DNA from: Bartonella henselae str. Houston-1
GTDB lineage: Bacteria; Pseudomonadota; Alphaproteobacteria; Rhizobiales; Rhizobiaceae
DNA: 64,000 bases
Assembly (NCBI RefSeq): GCF_000046705.1
Contig: NC_005956.1
Coordinates: 1,833,001-1,897,000, forward strand
Direction: 5' to 3'
The notes beneath the pieces are model-generated. The model was not told the origin of the DNA and did no database searches. It saw nothing but the letters and a program-made list of their open reading frames with translations. A program made the translations under genes and the position numbers. Below, piece by piece: positions 45,848 through 55,620 of this stretch. Each line of letters starts with the position of its first letter. Within the stretch, counting starts at the first letter, position 1.

Positions 45848-46825
45848 CTATTGAAGAATCTTTGTCGCGCGTTCTATCACTGTCTGTGGAATAACAATAC
45901 CAACCTTTTGGGCTGCTTTCATATCAATTCTAATATCATTATTAGCGGCCTGCACAACATCAATATCGCCAGGTTTTTCACCCTTTAGAATACGCACAAC
46001 CAGTTTCCCAGCTTCAACCCCTACATCGTAAAAATTCACGCCCTGTGTCATGAAGGGACCGCGTCCAATAGAGTTAAAATCGACGGTAAATACAGGCACA
46101 TTTGCTTCCTGTGTAACCTTTGTTGCACCCTCTAAAACAGAAAGAACCGTATTATCAGCGGGAATAAAAATGACATCCACCTTACCAACTAAAGCCCGTG
46201 TTGCCGCTTGAACATCAGAAGGTTTAGGCGCAGATGAAGGAATGATCTCAATCCCTGCTTTACTTGCAACGTCCTTTAACATCTTAAGTGTTGAAACAGA
46301 ATTGGCTTCAGAAGCATTATAAAGATAACCAATTTTTTTCAAATCTGGTTTTACTTCCTGCAAAAGTTTAACAGTTGCTGCCACATCTATACGATCAGAA
46401 GTTCCTGTTACATTACCACCAGGTTTGGTAAGTGAAGATACTATTTTAGCTCCAACAGGGTCAGAAATTGCAGCAAAAACAATAGGGATTGTTTTTGTTG
46501 CCGCAAGCATCGTTTGTGCTGAAGGCGTGGTAATTGCTACGATAACATCGGGTTTATCACCAACAAATTTACGTGCAATTTGCGTTGCTGTAGAAATATT
46601 GCCCTGTGCCGATAAAAAAGTGAGTTCGAAATTTTCACCCTGTTTATAACCATTTTCTGCAAGTACATCCAAAACTCCTTTACGGACAGCATCAGCAGCA
46701 GGATGTGCCATAATTTGTGTCAGTGCAACTTTAACATGTTTAACTTTATCCCCCGCTTTTGCAAAACTATTCATGACAAAAATAGCTGCAATCGCGATCC
46801 ATAATATGTTGACTCTTTTCGACAC
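45848..46825 (-). CDS. ABC transporter substrate-binding protein
   Basis: A 325-residue periplasmic binding protein of the ABC_sub_bind (TrpX-like) family. A signal peptide (about 1-24, ILWIAIAAIFVMNSFAKAG) precedes the first lobe HVKVALTQIMAHPAADAVR. TTPSAQTMLAATKTIPIVFA, DPVGAKIVSSL and PGGNVTGTSD are family blocks. It starts at GTG 46825 behind AGAGGGGTAGAG. It is the first gene of the three-gene importer operon. Tryptophan/tyrosine or another small nutrient is possible; the ligand cannot be read from the sequence. Confidence 0.92.
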   Translation of the reverse strand: MSKRVNILWIAIAAIFVMNSFAKAGDKVKHVKVALTQIMAHPAADAVRKGVLDVLAENGYKQGENFELTFLSAQGNISTATQIARKFVGDKPDVIVAITTPSAQTMLAATKTIPIVFAAISDPVGAKIVSSLTKPGGNVTGTSDRIDVAATVKLLQEVKPDLKKIGYLYNASEANSVSTLKMLKDVASKAGIEIIPSSAPKPSDVQAATRALVGKVDVIFIPADNTVLSVLEGATKVTQEANVPVFTVDFNSIGRGPFMTQGVNFYDVGVEAGKLVVRILKGEKPGDIDVVQAANNDIRIDMKAAQKVGIVIPQTVIERATKILQ

Positions 46826-47018
46826 TTCACTCTACCCCTCTTTTGCAACAGTTAAAGAGTGAGTAACTTATTGAAGAGTACTTTCAAAATCAATTTTTAT
46901 TTTTATTTCTAAAAAATTCGCAAAATAAATTGAACTGAAATGTTATTTTTTTGTTGCAATTCGTTAAAGCCTACGCCATACAAGCAGCATCTGAAGCAAA
47001 TATGTTTCGAATCGGTGA

Positions 47019-47093
47019 GCGGGTGTAGCTCAGGGGTAGAGCACAACCTTGCCAAGGTTGGGGTCGTGGGTTCGAATCCCATCGCCCGCTCCA
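47019..47093 (+). tRNA. tRNA-Gly (GCC)
   Basis: A complete cloverleaf. Acceptor GCGGGTG pairs with CGCCCGC, the D arm is GCTC/GAGC, and the anticodon stem CAACC/GGTTG carries loop TTGCCAA with anticodon GCC (47051-47053). The T arm GTGGG/CCCAT-type carries TTCGAAT, and the CCA is encoded. Gene-poor DNA follows for about 1.3 kb, which makes it a candidate integration point, although no duplicated tRNA end was found. Confidence 0.97.
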
Positions 47094-47173
47094 TAATTTG
47101 TATGATTGTAGCTTGACAGCGGGTTTTGCAGCAATTTATTTTTTTTCACGGGGTTTTAAAGGGGTTCTCACAG

Positions 47174-47198
47174 GGTCTTCAAAGACCTTTAAAAGGTC
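47174..47198. promoter_or_regulatory. Two mutually exclusive hairpins after tRNA-Gly
   Basis: GGTCTT/AAGACC and GACCTT/AAGGTC are adjacent inverted repeats sharing the GACC at 47184-47187, so only one can form at a time. No T-run follows immediately. It may be an end structure of the tRNA transcript or simply a palindrome-rich relic. Confidence 0.3.
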
Positions 47199-47446
47199 AT
47201 CGAAAACCTCTTTAATGAATCCTTTTTATCTTCTCTTAAAAGTCACAATTAGTAATGAAAAACTCCCTAGCAGGAATCGCTTTATGTGAGACGTTATACG
47301 AAATAAATTATCTTCACCCTTGTATAAATTTAAATTGGCTTAAGTTTTTATCTCTCTATCTCTAATACGTCTTACAAACGATAAATGGTTTTTTATTGAT
47401 CTTCATCCATAAAACTTCAAATTCAGGTAAACACATCGTTTGTCTT

Positions 47447-47569
47447 TTAAGCTTTACAACTACCTCTTTGACCGCATTTATGGATAACCAGCATAGCATC
47501 TGCTGCAGCAAGAGCTTGTACAACGGCTCTCTTTTGTGCATCAGAAAAACACGCATTCAAATTACGCAT
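47447..47569 (-). CDS. Hypothetical 40-residue ORF
   Basis: The frame reads MRNLNACFSDAQKRAVVQAL, then AAADAMLVIHKCGQRGSCKA. It starts 20 nt after the stop of the 48-codon frame on the same strand and has GGGCGG upstream of its ATG. The helix-like middle looks more like protein than the surroundings. I do not recognise it. It may be the N-terminus of a longer lost phage-type gene, since another frame stays open downstream. Confidence 0.3.
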   Translation of the reverse strand: MRNLNACFSDAQKRAVVQALAAADAMLVIHKCGQRGSCKA

Positions 47570-47589
47570 CTCAACCGCCCATTACACTT

Positions 47590-47736
47590 TTAATATATCG
47601 GTAGTTTTTCCTCTTTAGTGATTAATGACTTTAACTCTTCTACAATGTCTTCTGCTTCATCATATGATATTGTTTTGTGCTCGCTAATTGTATCAACCAT
47701 AAATTTGTCTTGCACAATTTCCACACTGATAGGCAT
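47590..47736 (-). CDS. Hypothetical 48-residue ORF
   Basis: The frame reads MPISVEIVQDKFMVDTISEH, then KTISYDEAEDIVEELKSL and a lysine-rich end. It is acidic and probably helical, and it is paired with the 40-codon frame just downstream. The ribosome-binding site is poor. No family is recognised. A small phage-derived or antitoxin-like protein is conceivable but not shown. Confidence 0.3.
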   Translation of the reverse strand: MPISVEIVQDKFMVDTISEHKTISYDEAEDIVEELKSLITKEEKLPIY

Positions 47737-48424
47737 TTTAGCTTAAACTTTTATGATTCATTCTTTCTAAACTTTGTGCGAGATACCCTCCAGCTAAGCC
47801 ACAGAAACATCTTGACCAGCTTTTATATTACCCTTTTCATAACAAGTACTTGCGTTTCAAAAGAATATACAAAAAATTCCTCATCCCCATCGCCCTCTCA
47901 AATAATCACGATTTTAGTTCATTCACACAACTCTTCCACACGAATTTTTATTGCGTCTAATATCTGTTAGCTTATCTCTTGGTCGGTAAGTGACCATCAA
48001 CCATTTGAAGTTGTTTTTCGTCCTAACTTAACTAATATGAAACCTCCCTTATTTCTATGTATGCAATTAACAATCATTTTATCCATGAACGTTGAAACCA
48101 AAAACATGAAGAATACATAGTGGCTTAGCCAAAAGAGCCAACAATTAATGCGCAAAAAATGTATAAGCAGATAAACGAACCCACAATATACAAATTTTAA
48201 CCCATGCCATTGCGTCACAGCTTCTAAAAACTGTACCCCCACAGCTGCACAATAATGATCCAGCGGTACAAACATATAGTTTTTTGCAGTGCCTCAAGCT
48301 GAACTTGATGAGAAAAAAAGCGGCGTGACAACAATCACTTCTTGCAGCTCTAGCTATTAACCAAAGGGGAAAGTATTCCCGTGTCGCCTACCACTAAATA
48401 ACGATAACGATATTGCTCAATTTT

Positions 48425-48994
48425 TTATCCTATGATCTCTCTCTTCTGGTTTAAAAATTCGCACATTTCATCAGCAAGCCGCTCACAACGCTCCCGCACC
48501 TCTTCACTTATGATTTTCCATGTACGACCTTCATCATCCGATGCAAAATCTTGCTTAGCCGAAGTAACTTGACATTGCAGCGGATAACCATAAAGCGTGC
48601 GCACCACCGGCAATAAATGTTCACAAGGTTGTGCACATTTTTGGACTGTACTACCATGAGAGATAAGCCCAATCGGTTTTCTTAAAAAGGCATCATAGGT
48701 CAAATGATCAAGAGCATTTTTTAAAACACCCGAATAAGACCCTTGATAAAGAGGACTCGCAAGAATAACACCATCAGCCGCAGCGATTTTTTTAATAAAC
48801 TGACGTACCGCAGCGCTTGGATTATCCTCTACATGGCTATGATAATCTGGATCAACAATCGGCAAGGGCTGTTCACGCAAATCAACCCAATTAAGCGATG
48901 CATCCCGCATCAAGAGGCAATCAGCCAAGCAATGGGCTAAAGTTCTTGTTAATGATGGTTGACGTACAGACCCCAAAATAATCGTAATATTCAA
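48425..48994 (-). CDS. NADPH-dependent FMN reductase family protein
   Basis: A 189-residue flavodoxin-like oxidoreductase. The phosphate-binding start ITIILGSVRQPSLT (3-16) and ILASPLYQGSYSGVLKNALDHL (about 77-98) are the family's flavin-binding signatures. RKPIGLISHG is the third conserved strand. The ATG follows AAAGGAGAATTC. It could be an MsuE/SsuE-type FMN reductase or a quinone or azo reductase. No sulfonate monooxygenase gene is nearby, so the substrate is open. Confidence 0.87.
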   Translation of the reverse strand: MNITIILGSVRQPSLTRTLAHCLADCLLMRDASLNWVDLREQPLPIVDPDYHSHVEDNPSAAVRQFIKKIAAADGVILASPLYQGSYSGVLKNALDHLTYDAFLRKPIGLISHGSTVQKCAQPCEHLLPVVRTLYGYPLQCQVTSAKQDFASDDEGRTWKIISEEVRERCERLADEMCEFLNQKREIIG

Positions 48995-49670
48995 TAGAAT
49001 TCTCCTTTATATTTTCTCCATATTTTCTCCCGGCAAATCTAACTAAATGACTGATATAAAAACGCCATCTATCATAACAGTAATTGTGATGACATAGCGT
49101 GGTCTAAAATCAATCAACATTCACAATACTGTTGAAAAAACAAATACGAAAAAAGAACTTGGAAGTGAAATGAGAATAATAGCTCTCATAAATTCTAAAA
49201 TTCCAGACTAAGAAAGATCTACTGTCTGTATTGTATAACTAATAAAGATACTTCTATTACCAATTAATGCTTATAGAGAGCTTTGTTCATATTTGGTTGT
49301 TTTTAAAGCACATTAAATTCTTTGTTTAATTTTTTTTCAAAGGTCTTTTAAAGGCTATCTCCCGAGTTTTTTCAAACTCTTTAAAAACCTTCTTTTATTT
49401 TTGTATCAAATCCTGATCTTCGCGATTTTTTACTCTTTTTTTGATTCTTAGATATCAAAATCTATTTTAATAAAACTCTCATTGAATGATAAAAAGTAGT
49501 CATAAAAACAGGAAATGATCACCTTTTTTTTCCTCATCCCATCTTTTTCCATTTAGTAAAAAACCGCCTGTCAAACGACACTTATTTTGATTAGTTTTTG
49601 TATAACCATGGAAAGTATAACAACGAAACATACAACAGAGCAGAAAATTTTTGCTTTACAATTATTTGTT
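48995..49670. other. Spacer between thiD and the FMN reductase gene
   Basis: AT-rich, no gene. It includes several short A/T palindromes, for example GAGTTT/AAACTC near 49377. No TPP riboswitch is visible on either side of thiD. Confidence 0.4.
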
Positions 49671-50534
49671 TCATACATTCTTCCATAATTCATAAAAATG
49701 GTGAAGGGGACCACGTCCTTTCCCTACTTGTAAAGCACTTGAGGTAGATAAAGCCCCATTTAAATAGTCTTTTGCTTGTTTAACCGCATCAACCAAAGGC
49801 TTTGTAGGCAACAAAGCTGCGATGGCAGCTGAAATAGTACAACCTGTACCATGATCATGAGTGGTTATAAAACGAGGGGCTTCAAGCATGACAAGATCTT
49901 CACAATCACAATAAAGATCTGGACTAGAATAATCATAATTCGCCTCATTTGTACGAGAAAAAACGTCCAAATGCCCACCCTTCAAAAGAACTGCATGACA
50001 CCCTAGAGTCAGAAGCTGTGGACCATATTGGTACATAGCGTCTAAAGACCACTTTACCTCACATCCCAACAATAGAGATGCCTCAGGTAAATTTGGCGTG
50101 ATCAAAGTTGACATCGGCACAAGAACATCACGCATAATTTCAATCGCATCAGACTTTAAAAGGACATCGCCACTTTTTGCCACCATAACGGGATCAAAAA
50201 CAATGAAGCGCGCTTTGTGATAAGCAAGACGTTCTGCGACAGTCCGAGCAATTTGAGCATTTGCTACCATACCAATTTTAACAGCATCAACATGAATATC
50301 TTCAAAAACCGCATCAATTTGGTCAGCAACAAAAGAAGCATCCAACGCCTGAAAAGCACGTACACCTTGAGTATTTTGTGCAACCACAGCGGTCACCACA
50401 CTCATTCCATAGGTTTTCATAGCTGAAAAAACTTTCAAATCCGCTTGCATTCCAGCGCCACCAGAAGGATCTGTTCCCGCAATAGATAAAATCCGTGGAA
50501 TAAAAAGAGTGTCTTGGCTAACCTGTAATTTCAT
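49671..50534 (-). CDS. thiD: Hydroxymethylpyrimidine/phosphomethylpyrimidine kinase
   Basis: ThiD phosphorylates HMP and HMP-P for thiamine synthesis or salvage; 287 residues of the ribokinase fold. The family segments are IAGTDPSGGAGMQADLK (18-34), DPVMVAKSGD (about 128-137), LITPNLPEASLL and the anion-hole HDHGTGCTISAAIA (about 236-249). The start follows AAGGAAAAGGGTGG. The gene stands alone. Salvage of pyrimidine from the host would explain keeping it without neighbouring thi genes. Confidence 0.95.
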   Translation of the reverse strand: MKLQVSQDTLFIPRILSIAGTDPSGGAGMQADLKVFSAMKTYGMSVVTAVVAQNTQGVRAFQALDASFVADQIDAVFEDIHVDAVKIGMVANAQIARTVAERLAYHKARFIVFDPVMVAKSGDVLLKSDAIEIMRDVLVPMSTLITPNLPEASLLLGCEVKWSLDAMYQYGPQLLTLGCHAVLLKGGHLDVFSRTNEANYDYSSPDLYCDCEDLVMLEAPRFITTHDHGTGCTISAAIAALLPTKPLVDAVKQAKDYLNGALSTSSALQVGKGRGPLHHFYELWKNV

Positions 50535-50665
50535 CCACCCTTTTCCTTATATTCTAAACATCAAAAAAGAAACCATCCCCAAATTAGATATTAAAAAAAA
50601 CATAAAAGAGAGGTGTTTTCCAGTGTCAAAGTAAGTTATATAAACAATCTTCTTGTAGATATTAA

Positions 50666-51472
50666 ATGGAAAATTTAGTGCTTATCCTTCGTTCTTTTCT
50701 TTTTACCCTCGCTTTTTATACAACGACTTTTATCCAGATGATTCTTTACGCTCCCATCTATTTTTTAATGCCACGCAAAAAAGCATGGATTGTCCCTAAA
50801 ACATGGGCGCGTGTCACACTTTTTTTGCAAAAATACATTGCAGGCACAAACTATGAAATCGAAGGTTTAGAAAACCTCCCCAAAGGAGCCTACATCATCG
50901 CTCCAAAGCATCAATCTGCGTGGGAAACCTTTAGCCTTGTCCCCTATTTTGAAGACCCGGCTCTTATCCTAAAACGTGAATTAACGTGGATTCCATTTTT
51001 TGGCTGGTATATGGCAAAAACACAAATTATCCCCATTAACCGAACAACACCTATTAAAGCCTTAAAAACCATCATACAAAAAGCCAAAGAAAAAGCAAAA
51101 CAAGGGCGCCAAATTCTGATCTTTCCCGAAGGAACACGCCGACAGCCAGGTCAAGAACCAGATTATAAATCAGGAATTGTTGCTCTCTATCATGAATTGG
51201 GACTTCAAGTTGTTCCCATTGCACACAATGCCGGCTTATATTGGCCACGTAGCAATTTTCGCCGCTATCCTGGAACAATCCGCGTTCGCATTCTTCCCCC
51301 CATAGACCCAGGTTTAAGCAAGCGTGATTTTCTAGACCAACTCATCCAAAAAACAGAAAAAACCTGTGATGAATTGCTTTTATTAGCAGCACAAGACCCT
51401 ACCCCTCCACCTATGCCTCCCTGCGCTCTTAAAAAGCTTCAACAACTGAAGGACTGTAAAGCAAAAAATTGA
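50666..51472 (+). CDS. plsC: 1-acyl-glycerol-3-phosphate acyltransferase
   Basis: PlsC makes phosphatidic acid from lysophosphatidic acid at the inner membrane, 268 residues. An N-terminal membrane segment (about 8-35) precedes the acyltransferase motifs. Motif I is KHQSAWET, with Glu87 in place of the usual aspartate of HX4D, a variant known in proteobacteria. Motif III is FPEGTR (153-158), and VVPIAHNAG lies near 190. The C-terminus is proline-rich (TPPPMPPCALKK). The ribosome-binding site is weak. The gene is monocistronic. Confidence 0.93.
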   Translation: MENLVLILRSFLFTLAFYTTTFIQMILYAPIYFLMPRKKAWIVPKTWARVTLFLQKYIAGTNYEIEGLENLPKGAYIIAPKHQSAWETFSLVPYFEDPALILKRELTWIPFFGWYMAKTQIIPINRTTPIKALKTIIQKAKEKAKQGRQILIFPEGTRRQPGQEPDYKSGIVALYHELGLQVVPIAHNAGLYWPRSNFRRYPGTIRVRILPPIDPGLSKRDFLDQLIQKTEKTCDELLLLAAQDPTPPPMPPCALKKLQQLKDCKAKN

Positions 51473-51482
51473 TTTATAAAGA

Positions 51483-51640
51483 TAATCTCTCAATTTACCT
51501 TTTAAATTGAGAATATTAAATACGGTAAATTTTTTTCATTTCAAATCCTCTGATTCAGAATTAAAAAATATCTGTTTATACCTCACACGAGGAAATGATG
51601 GAGGAATATTGTTTAAAACAAAGATTCAATTATACTTTTT
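51483..51640 (+). repeat. Dispersed repeat, copy F (degraded leader)
   Basis: A diverged leader recognisable by order: TTGAGAATATTAAATACGGTAA (compare GAGAGATCTTAATACCGTAA in copy D), then TTTCATTTCAAATCCTCTGATTCAGAATTAAAA (compare CTCATTTCAAACCCTCTTATAATGAATCAAAC). A poor match to the TTGCATGTCACA block follows. It lies just upstream of copy E, giving a second tandem pair. Confidence 0.45.
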
Positions 51641-51704
51641 ATGAACTATCTTAGTAAGAGCAAGTGCTATAACATTGAGAGCCTAGAAACAAAGTGTAAT
51701 AACA

Positions 51705-52314
51705 AGATATTGATTTATAGGAATAATTTATCATTTTGCATGTTGAATGAACGACCAAAATATCATAAGATTCTCTCACCTCAAACCCTCTCATAATGAA
51801 CAAATCAAAATCATTCGCTTGCACATCACAAGCAACGTTAGCATGTAGGTAAAAACTCTTTAAGAAAGGAGTAAATATGCTTCTTATGACCCACCTCAAT
51901 GCAAGGGATATCGCAACATTTTGAACTGACAAAGAGAATGATAGCACACAGCGTTTACCTTCAAAGCATAAAGGCGGTAGTGCACAATGGCTTTATCATT
52001 ATACTCTTCACAAGCGGCCTCGTATAATGCCGACGCATCTTTTCAGTAAGAATAAATATGGTAATAACCAAGAGCTCTCCCTTGCATCAATACTGCCAAG
52101 AAATGCCATTGTCAGGAAAGTGAGCTTTTTAAGCACAACCGTAAATGAACAACAGAATAGCTTACTGTTCTTTCGTGAAAGAGGCAATCCTCTGAAAAAA
52201 GAACGCAAAAAATAAAAATGTAAGCTCCTCAGCAATATTCATGATTGAAAAGAAAATATTCTTGATATTTTTGAAAGCCGTAAAACCGCATTAAAGGAAG
52301 ATTGTAAAAAATGA
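51705..52314 (+). repeat. Dispersed repeat, copy E with decayed ORF
   Basis: The leader is full length: TTGATTTATAGGAATAATTTATCATTTTGCATGTTGAATGA, AAACCCTCTCATAATGAAC, AAAATCATTCGCTTGCACATCAC, AAGAAAGGAGTAAATATGCTTCTTATGACCCACCTCAATGCAAGGG. The ORF part continues CATAAAGGCGGTAGTGCACAATGG, CTTCACAAGCGGCCTCG, and ends in the frame FESRKTALKEDCKK with TGA at 52312-52314. The middle is frameshifted. The 5' arm of the leader hairpin has drifted in this copy. It lies upstream of the D,D-carboxypeptidase gene. Confidence 0.6.
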
Positions 52315-52450
52315 ACACTGGTTTTTACCCCCGAAGAAAAACAAATAAGTCATTAACCATTTTTCCTCGCTGATTATGGACTCAAAAGCATTGTGTGCTA
52401 AATTGAAATAATTCTAAATCACTATAATAAGAAGGAATTGGATTCACTTA

Positions 52451-53557
52451 ATGCAGCGACTCCTCTATAAATTGTTTTTGTCTTTTGTTTTAAGCTTTAC
52501 AAGCAGCCTTGCTCTAGCTCAACCCTTTATTTCTGTCGATGTTAAAACTGGACGCATTTTAGAACACAATCAAGCCTTTGAGCGTTGGTATCCTGCTTCC
52601 TTAACAAAATTAATGACCGCTTATGTTATTTTTCGCGCCATGAGTCGAGGAGAAATTTCATCCAACAAACACATCACCATTAGCGAATATGCGGCAAAAG
52701 CGCCCACATATCGTTCAGGTTATAAAGCTGGTTCTGTTCTTACACTTGATACAGCATTAAGTATCACCATGGTTAAATCGACCAATGATTTAGCCATTGC
52801 CATGAGTGAAGCAGTTGCTGGTTCACAGAAAGCCTTTGTGAAAAAAATGAATGCTGAAGCTCAACGTCTAGGGATGTTTGGAACCCATTTTGCCAATGCA
52901 AGTGGCTTACCAGATCCAAATAATTATTCCACAGCGCGTGATATTGCTCTTTTAGCAATTCAGATTCGCAGAGAATTTCCTCAATATGCCCATTATTTTT
53001 CTATTCCAGCCATTGATTTTGGTAACAAACGCAAGATCCAACCCAATTCAAATAACCTCATTGGTCGTTTTGATGGAATAGACGGTATGAAAACAGGCTT
53101 TATTTGTGCATCTGGCTTTAATCTTGTTGCCTCAGCGACCCGCAATAAACGCACAATTATTGCTGTCATTTTAGGATCTAAAAACATCAGTGAAAGAGAA
53201 AAAAAAGCTGCAAAACTGCTTGAAACAGGATTTTCGCGTCAAGGATCGTTACAATTAACACTAGAAACACTCGAGCCTTATGGCACTAAAATGACCCACG
53301 CAAGAGACATGAGACAACAAACATGCACGCCTGAAGCCGTAAAAATGAATGCGAATTCTTATGATGACCAAGGAAATATTATCCTCACTTCACCTTTTAT
53401 AGCGCCTCCACCTTCTTCTGTTCTTCCTTTACCAGTAAGACTCATTAGTACACCAAAGAAACCTAAAGTCAAAGGAAAACCACTAAAAAAAATTTCCATT
53501 CCAAGTAAAAAACACACAAATCACGCCCTGAAAAAGGCCGTACACCACACGCGATAA
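52451..53557 (+). CDS. D-alanyl-D-alanine carboxypeptidase (peptidase S11)
   Basis: A penicillin-binding protein of the DacA/DacF type that trims the terminal D-Ala of peptidoglycan stem peptides. The 368 residues begin with a signal peptide (about 1-23, ending SSLALAQ). The active site is ASLTK (Ser50, Lys53), with STN (110-112) and KTG (214-216). The C-terminal part after residue 270 is proline/lysine-rich (LPVRLISTPKKPKVKGKPLKK) and lacks a clear PBP5 C-terminal domain. The start follows AAGGAATTGG. CobW begins 5 nt downstream. Confidence 0.93.
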   Translation: MQRLLYKLFLSFVLSFTSSLALAQPFISVDVKTGRILEHNQAFERWYPASLTKLMTAYVIFRAMSRGEISSNKHITISEYAAKAPTYRSGYKAGSVLTLDTALSITMVKSTNDLAIAMSEAVAGSQKAFVKKMNAEAQRLGMFGTHFANASGLPDPNNYSTARDIALLAIQIRREFPQYAHYFSIPAIDFGNKRKIQPNSNNLIGRFDGIDGMKTGFICASGFNLVASATRNKRTIIAVILGSKNISEREKKAAKLLETGFSRQGSLQLTLETLEPYGTKMTHARDMRQQTCTPEAVKMNANSYDDQGNIILTSPFIAPPPSSVLPLPVRLISTPKKPKVKGKPLKKISIPSKKHTNHALKKAVHHTR

Positions 53558-53562
53558 TTCTT

Positions 53563-54624
53563 ATGAAAACAAAGCGCATTCCTCTCACGCTTATTACCGG
53601 CTTTCTAGGCTCGGGCAAAACGACTTTGCTCAACCGGATGTTGCGCGATCCTCTTTTGGCTGACAGCGCTGTTATCATCAATGAATTTGGTGACGTGAGT
53701 ATTGATCACCTTTTGGTTAAAAAAACAACAGAAGGGATCATTGAACTCGCTAATGGTTGCTTATGTTGTAATTTACGCAGTGATCTCATTGATACATTAA
53801 TCGATTTGATTGATCGCGTTCATACAGGACATCTCAAAAAACTCAATCGCATTATCATTGAAACAACAGGAATGGCTGATCCCGCACCTATTTTACAAGC
53901 TCTGCTAAATCATCCACTTTTAATGCAAACATTGTCCATCGACGCTGTTCTTGTAACATTCGATACATTAAACACGCTTTCCATATTCAAACGCCACCCT
54001 GAAATACACAAACAATTATCACTTGCTGACAAAATTATCCTCACAAAAACAGACCTTACTCATCCAAAAACGCTTTCAAACACGCTTCTTACCACACTCA
54101 AAGCAATTAATCCTATAGCGCAAATCATCGATGTTCATTCTGACCATTTCTGTTCAACTGCATTCATAAGTAAAATATTATGGGATGAAAAAACAGAAAA
54201 CACGCGGCTTAAACAATGCTGCTCTATTGCTCCACACGATCATACGCACCAATCGACCATTCGTGCTTTTTCTCTAGACTATGAAGAGACCATTGATTAC
54301 GCCACCCTTGATACTTTTTTAGATCTCCTAAAAAATTTTTATGGCGCAAAACTATTACGGATCAAAGCAATTATTGCATTGCATGATGATCCCCTACGTC
54401 CACTTGTGCTACACAGCGTACAAACATTTTTTCATCCACCAATAAGACTTCCAGCATGGCCAAAAGGAATTACACAAACCCGTTTTGTCATCATTGCCGA
54501 TGGTATTGAAAAAGAAGCAATACAAAAACTCTTCAATGCTCTTTTAAACAAACCAGCAATAGATACTGCAGACAAAACCGCCATATTGGAGAACCCACTG
54601 CTTATTCCAGGAATAAAATTTTAG
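53563..54624 (+). CDS. CobW/COG0523 family GTP-binding metallochaperone
   Basis: A 353-residue G3E-family GTPase. The P-loop is TGFLGSGKTT (12-21), the metal-binding motif GCLCC (65-69), and ETTGMADP (about 100-107) and the TKTD specificity strand follow. The CobW C-terminal domain carries a histidine-containing segment (PHDHTHQS). Members deliver zinc or cobalt. No cobalamin genes are nearby, so zinc homeostasis is the likelier role. It starts 5 nt after the carboxypeptidase gene with a poor ribosome-binding site, suggesting translational coupling. Confidence 0.9.
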   Translation: MKTKRIPLTLITGFLGSGKTTLLNRMLRDPLLADSAVIINEFGDVSIDHLLVKKTTEGIIELANGCLCCNLRSDLIDTLIDLIDRVHTGHLKKLNRIIIETTGMADPAPILQALLNHPLLMQTLSIDAVLVTFDTLNTLSIFKRHPEIHKQLSLADKIILTKTDLTHPKTLSNTLLTTLKAINPIAQIIDVHSDHFCSTAFISKILWDEKTENTRLKQCCSIAPHDHTHQSTIRAFSLDYEETIDYATLDTFLDLLKNFYGAKLLRIKAIIALHDDPLRPLVLHSVQTFFHPPIRLPAWPKGITQTRFVIIADGIEKEAIQKLFNALLNKPAIDTADKTAILENPLLIPGIKF

Positions 54625-55620
54625 TTTTTTCTCTAAGTTTCATATGAAGGAAAATTTTCAACCGATAGAGAGAGCAGGTTTTCAAAGAGACTCTAATACA
54701 TCCTCATTTCCATGTTTTAAGAGTTAAAATTTGAAAGCAAAGTAGAGAATTATAATGTTCCATTTGGAAAGAACAAACACATTACCTAGGTAAAATATTC
54801 CGCCAAGTGTAAAGATTGGCAAAGGATATTCCATTTAAAGAATGTTCCATTTATTGAAAATAAGTCTCTTACAAACGCGTGAAAAGGAAAAACTTTATCC
54901 GTTGTTTGTGGAGAGTGTTCACGTTACTTTTAAAGAGAAAGCTCAGGGGAAGATGAGATTTTCCTTTATGCTTAAAAAATGGCGTAATATCTTTAAACGG
55001 TATGAACTCTTGGTTTCAGAAAGTGATCTCATATCCAATTGAGGAAAAGCTTGTCAAGAAACGATAGACTATAGAGGATCAATATCACCTTTTACCCAGG
55101 CTCCTCCCTATGCTACAGTCTATAGATAAGGTCAGCATAAGTGGGAAGCATCGTGAAGAAGCAAGACAAGACTTAACCATGAAGAAGTGATGCTGTGGTT
55201 AGTATCTTAGGTCAAGTTTTATGTTGTCTTTTCATGCGGGTGATTGAAATGATATTATCCCAGCATTTTAACTTCTTGAAGAATTTAAAATACATAAGTT
55301 ATTCCTAATAAAGATTATGTTTCACAGATACGAAAAAGCGGCTGAGGAAGCATAACGACATCTCTTTCTTTTTTTGCCTTTGTTTGTCTCACAACGAAGA
55401 AAATAGCGCATAACAATGATAAATGCCTTTATAAAATGGTTTTTTAATAAACTTAAACTTTTTAGAGGGATCTCCTTGTGATTTGATAAAAAGCTTTTTT
55501 ATGGAACTCCTGATCCCTGCTTTAATTTAAAAACCAGCATAAATGTTCACATGTAACTCTTTAGAAGAACAAAACATTCTGAAAGAGGCAAAAAATCTCT
55601 ATTTTACGATAAAATAAGAC
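54625..55620. other. Decayed 1-kb spacer
   Basis: No gene is supported. The 66-codon frame at 54842-55042 has no clear ribosome-binding site or recognisable family. Two TTCCATTT-containing segments (near 54758 and 54828) and a stretch at 55320-55400 resembling 6117-6200 suggest old repeats or gene relics. Confidence 0.4.

Larger units (their letters stand above)
47094..48424. other. Decayed zone downstream of tRNA-Gly
   Basis: No intact typical gene. It holds overlapping hairpins (47174-47198), two tiny minus-strand frames (47447-47569 and 47590-47736) and a minus-strand frame of 92 codons (47997-48275) that is hydrophobic but has no family resemblance or convincing ribosome-binding site. 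The pattern resembles a degraded mobile element next to a tRNA gene. Confidence 0.45.

Noticed and set aside
46909..47094. 61-codon minus-strand frame reading GFEPTTPTLARLCSTPELHP
   Set aside because: It is the antisense translation of tRNA-Gly, a well-known false ORF.
47997..48275. 92-codon hydrophobic minus-strand frame
   Set aside because: No convincing ribosome-binding site or family motif; cysteine- and tryptophan-rich composition suggests chance or a frameshifted relic.
47094..48424. Duplicate of the tRNA-Gly 3' end as an attachment site
   Set aside because: No matching segment of useful length was found downstream within the window.
50535..50665. Possible TPP riboswitch upstream of thiD
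   Set aside because: None of the conserved TPP aptamer blocks is present.
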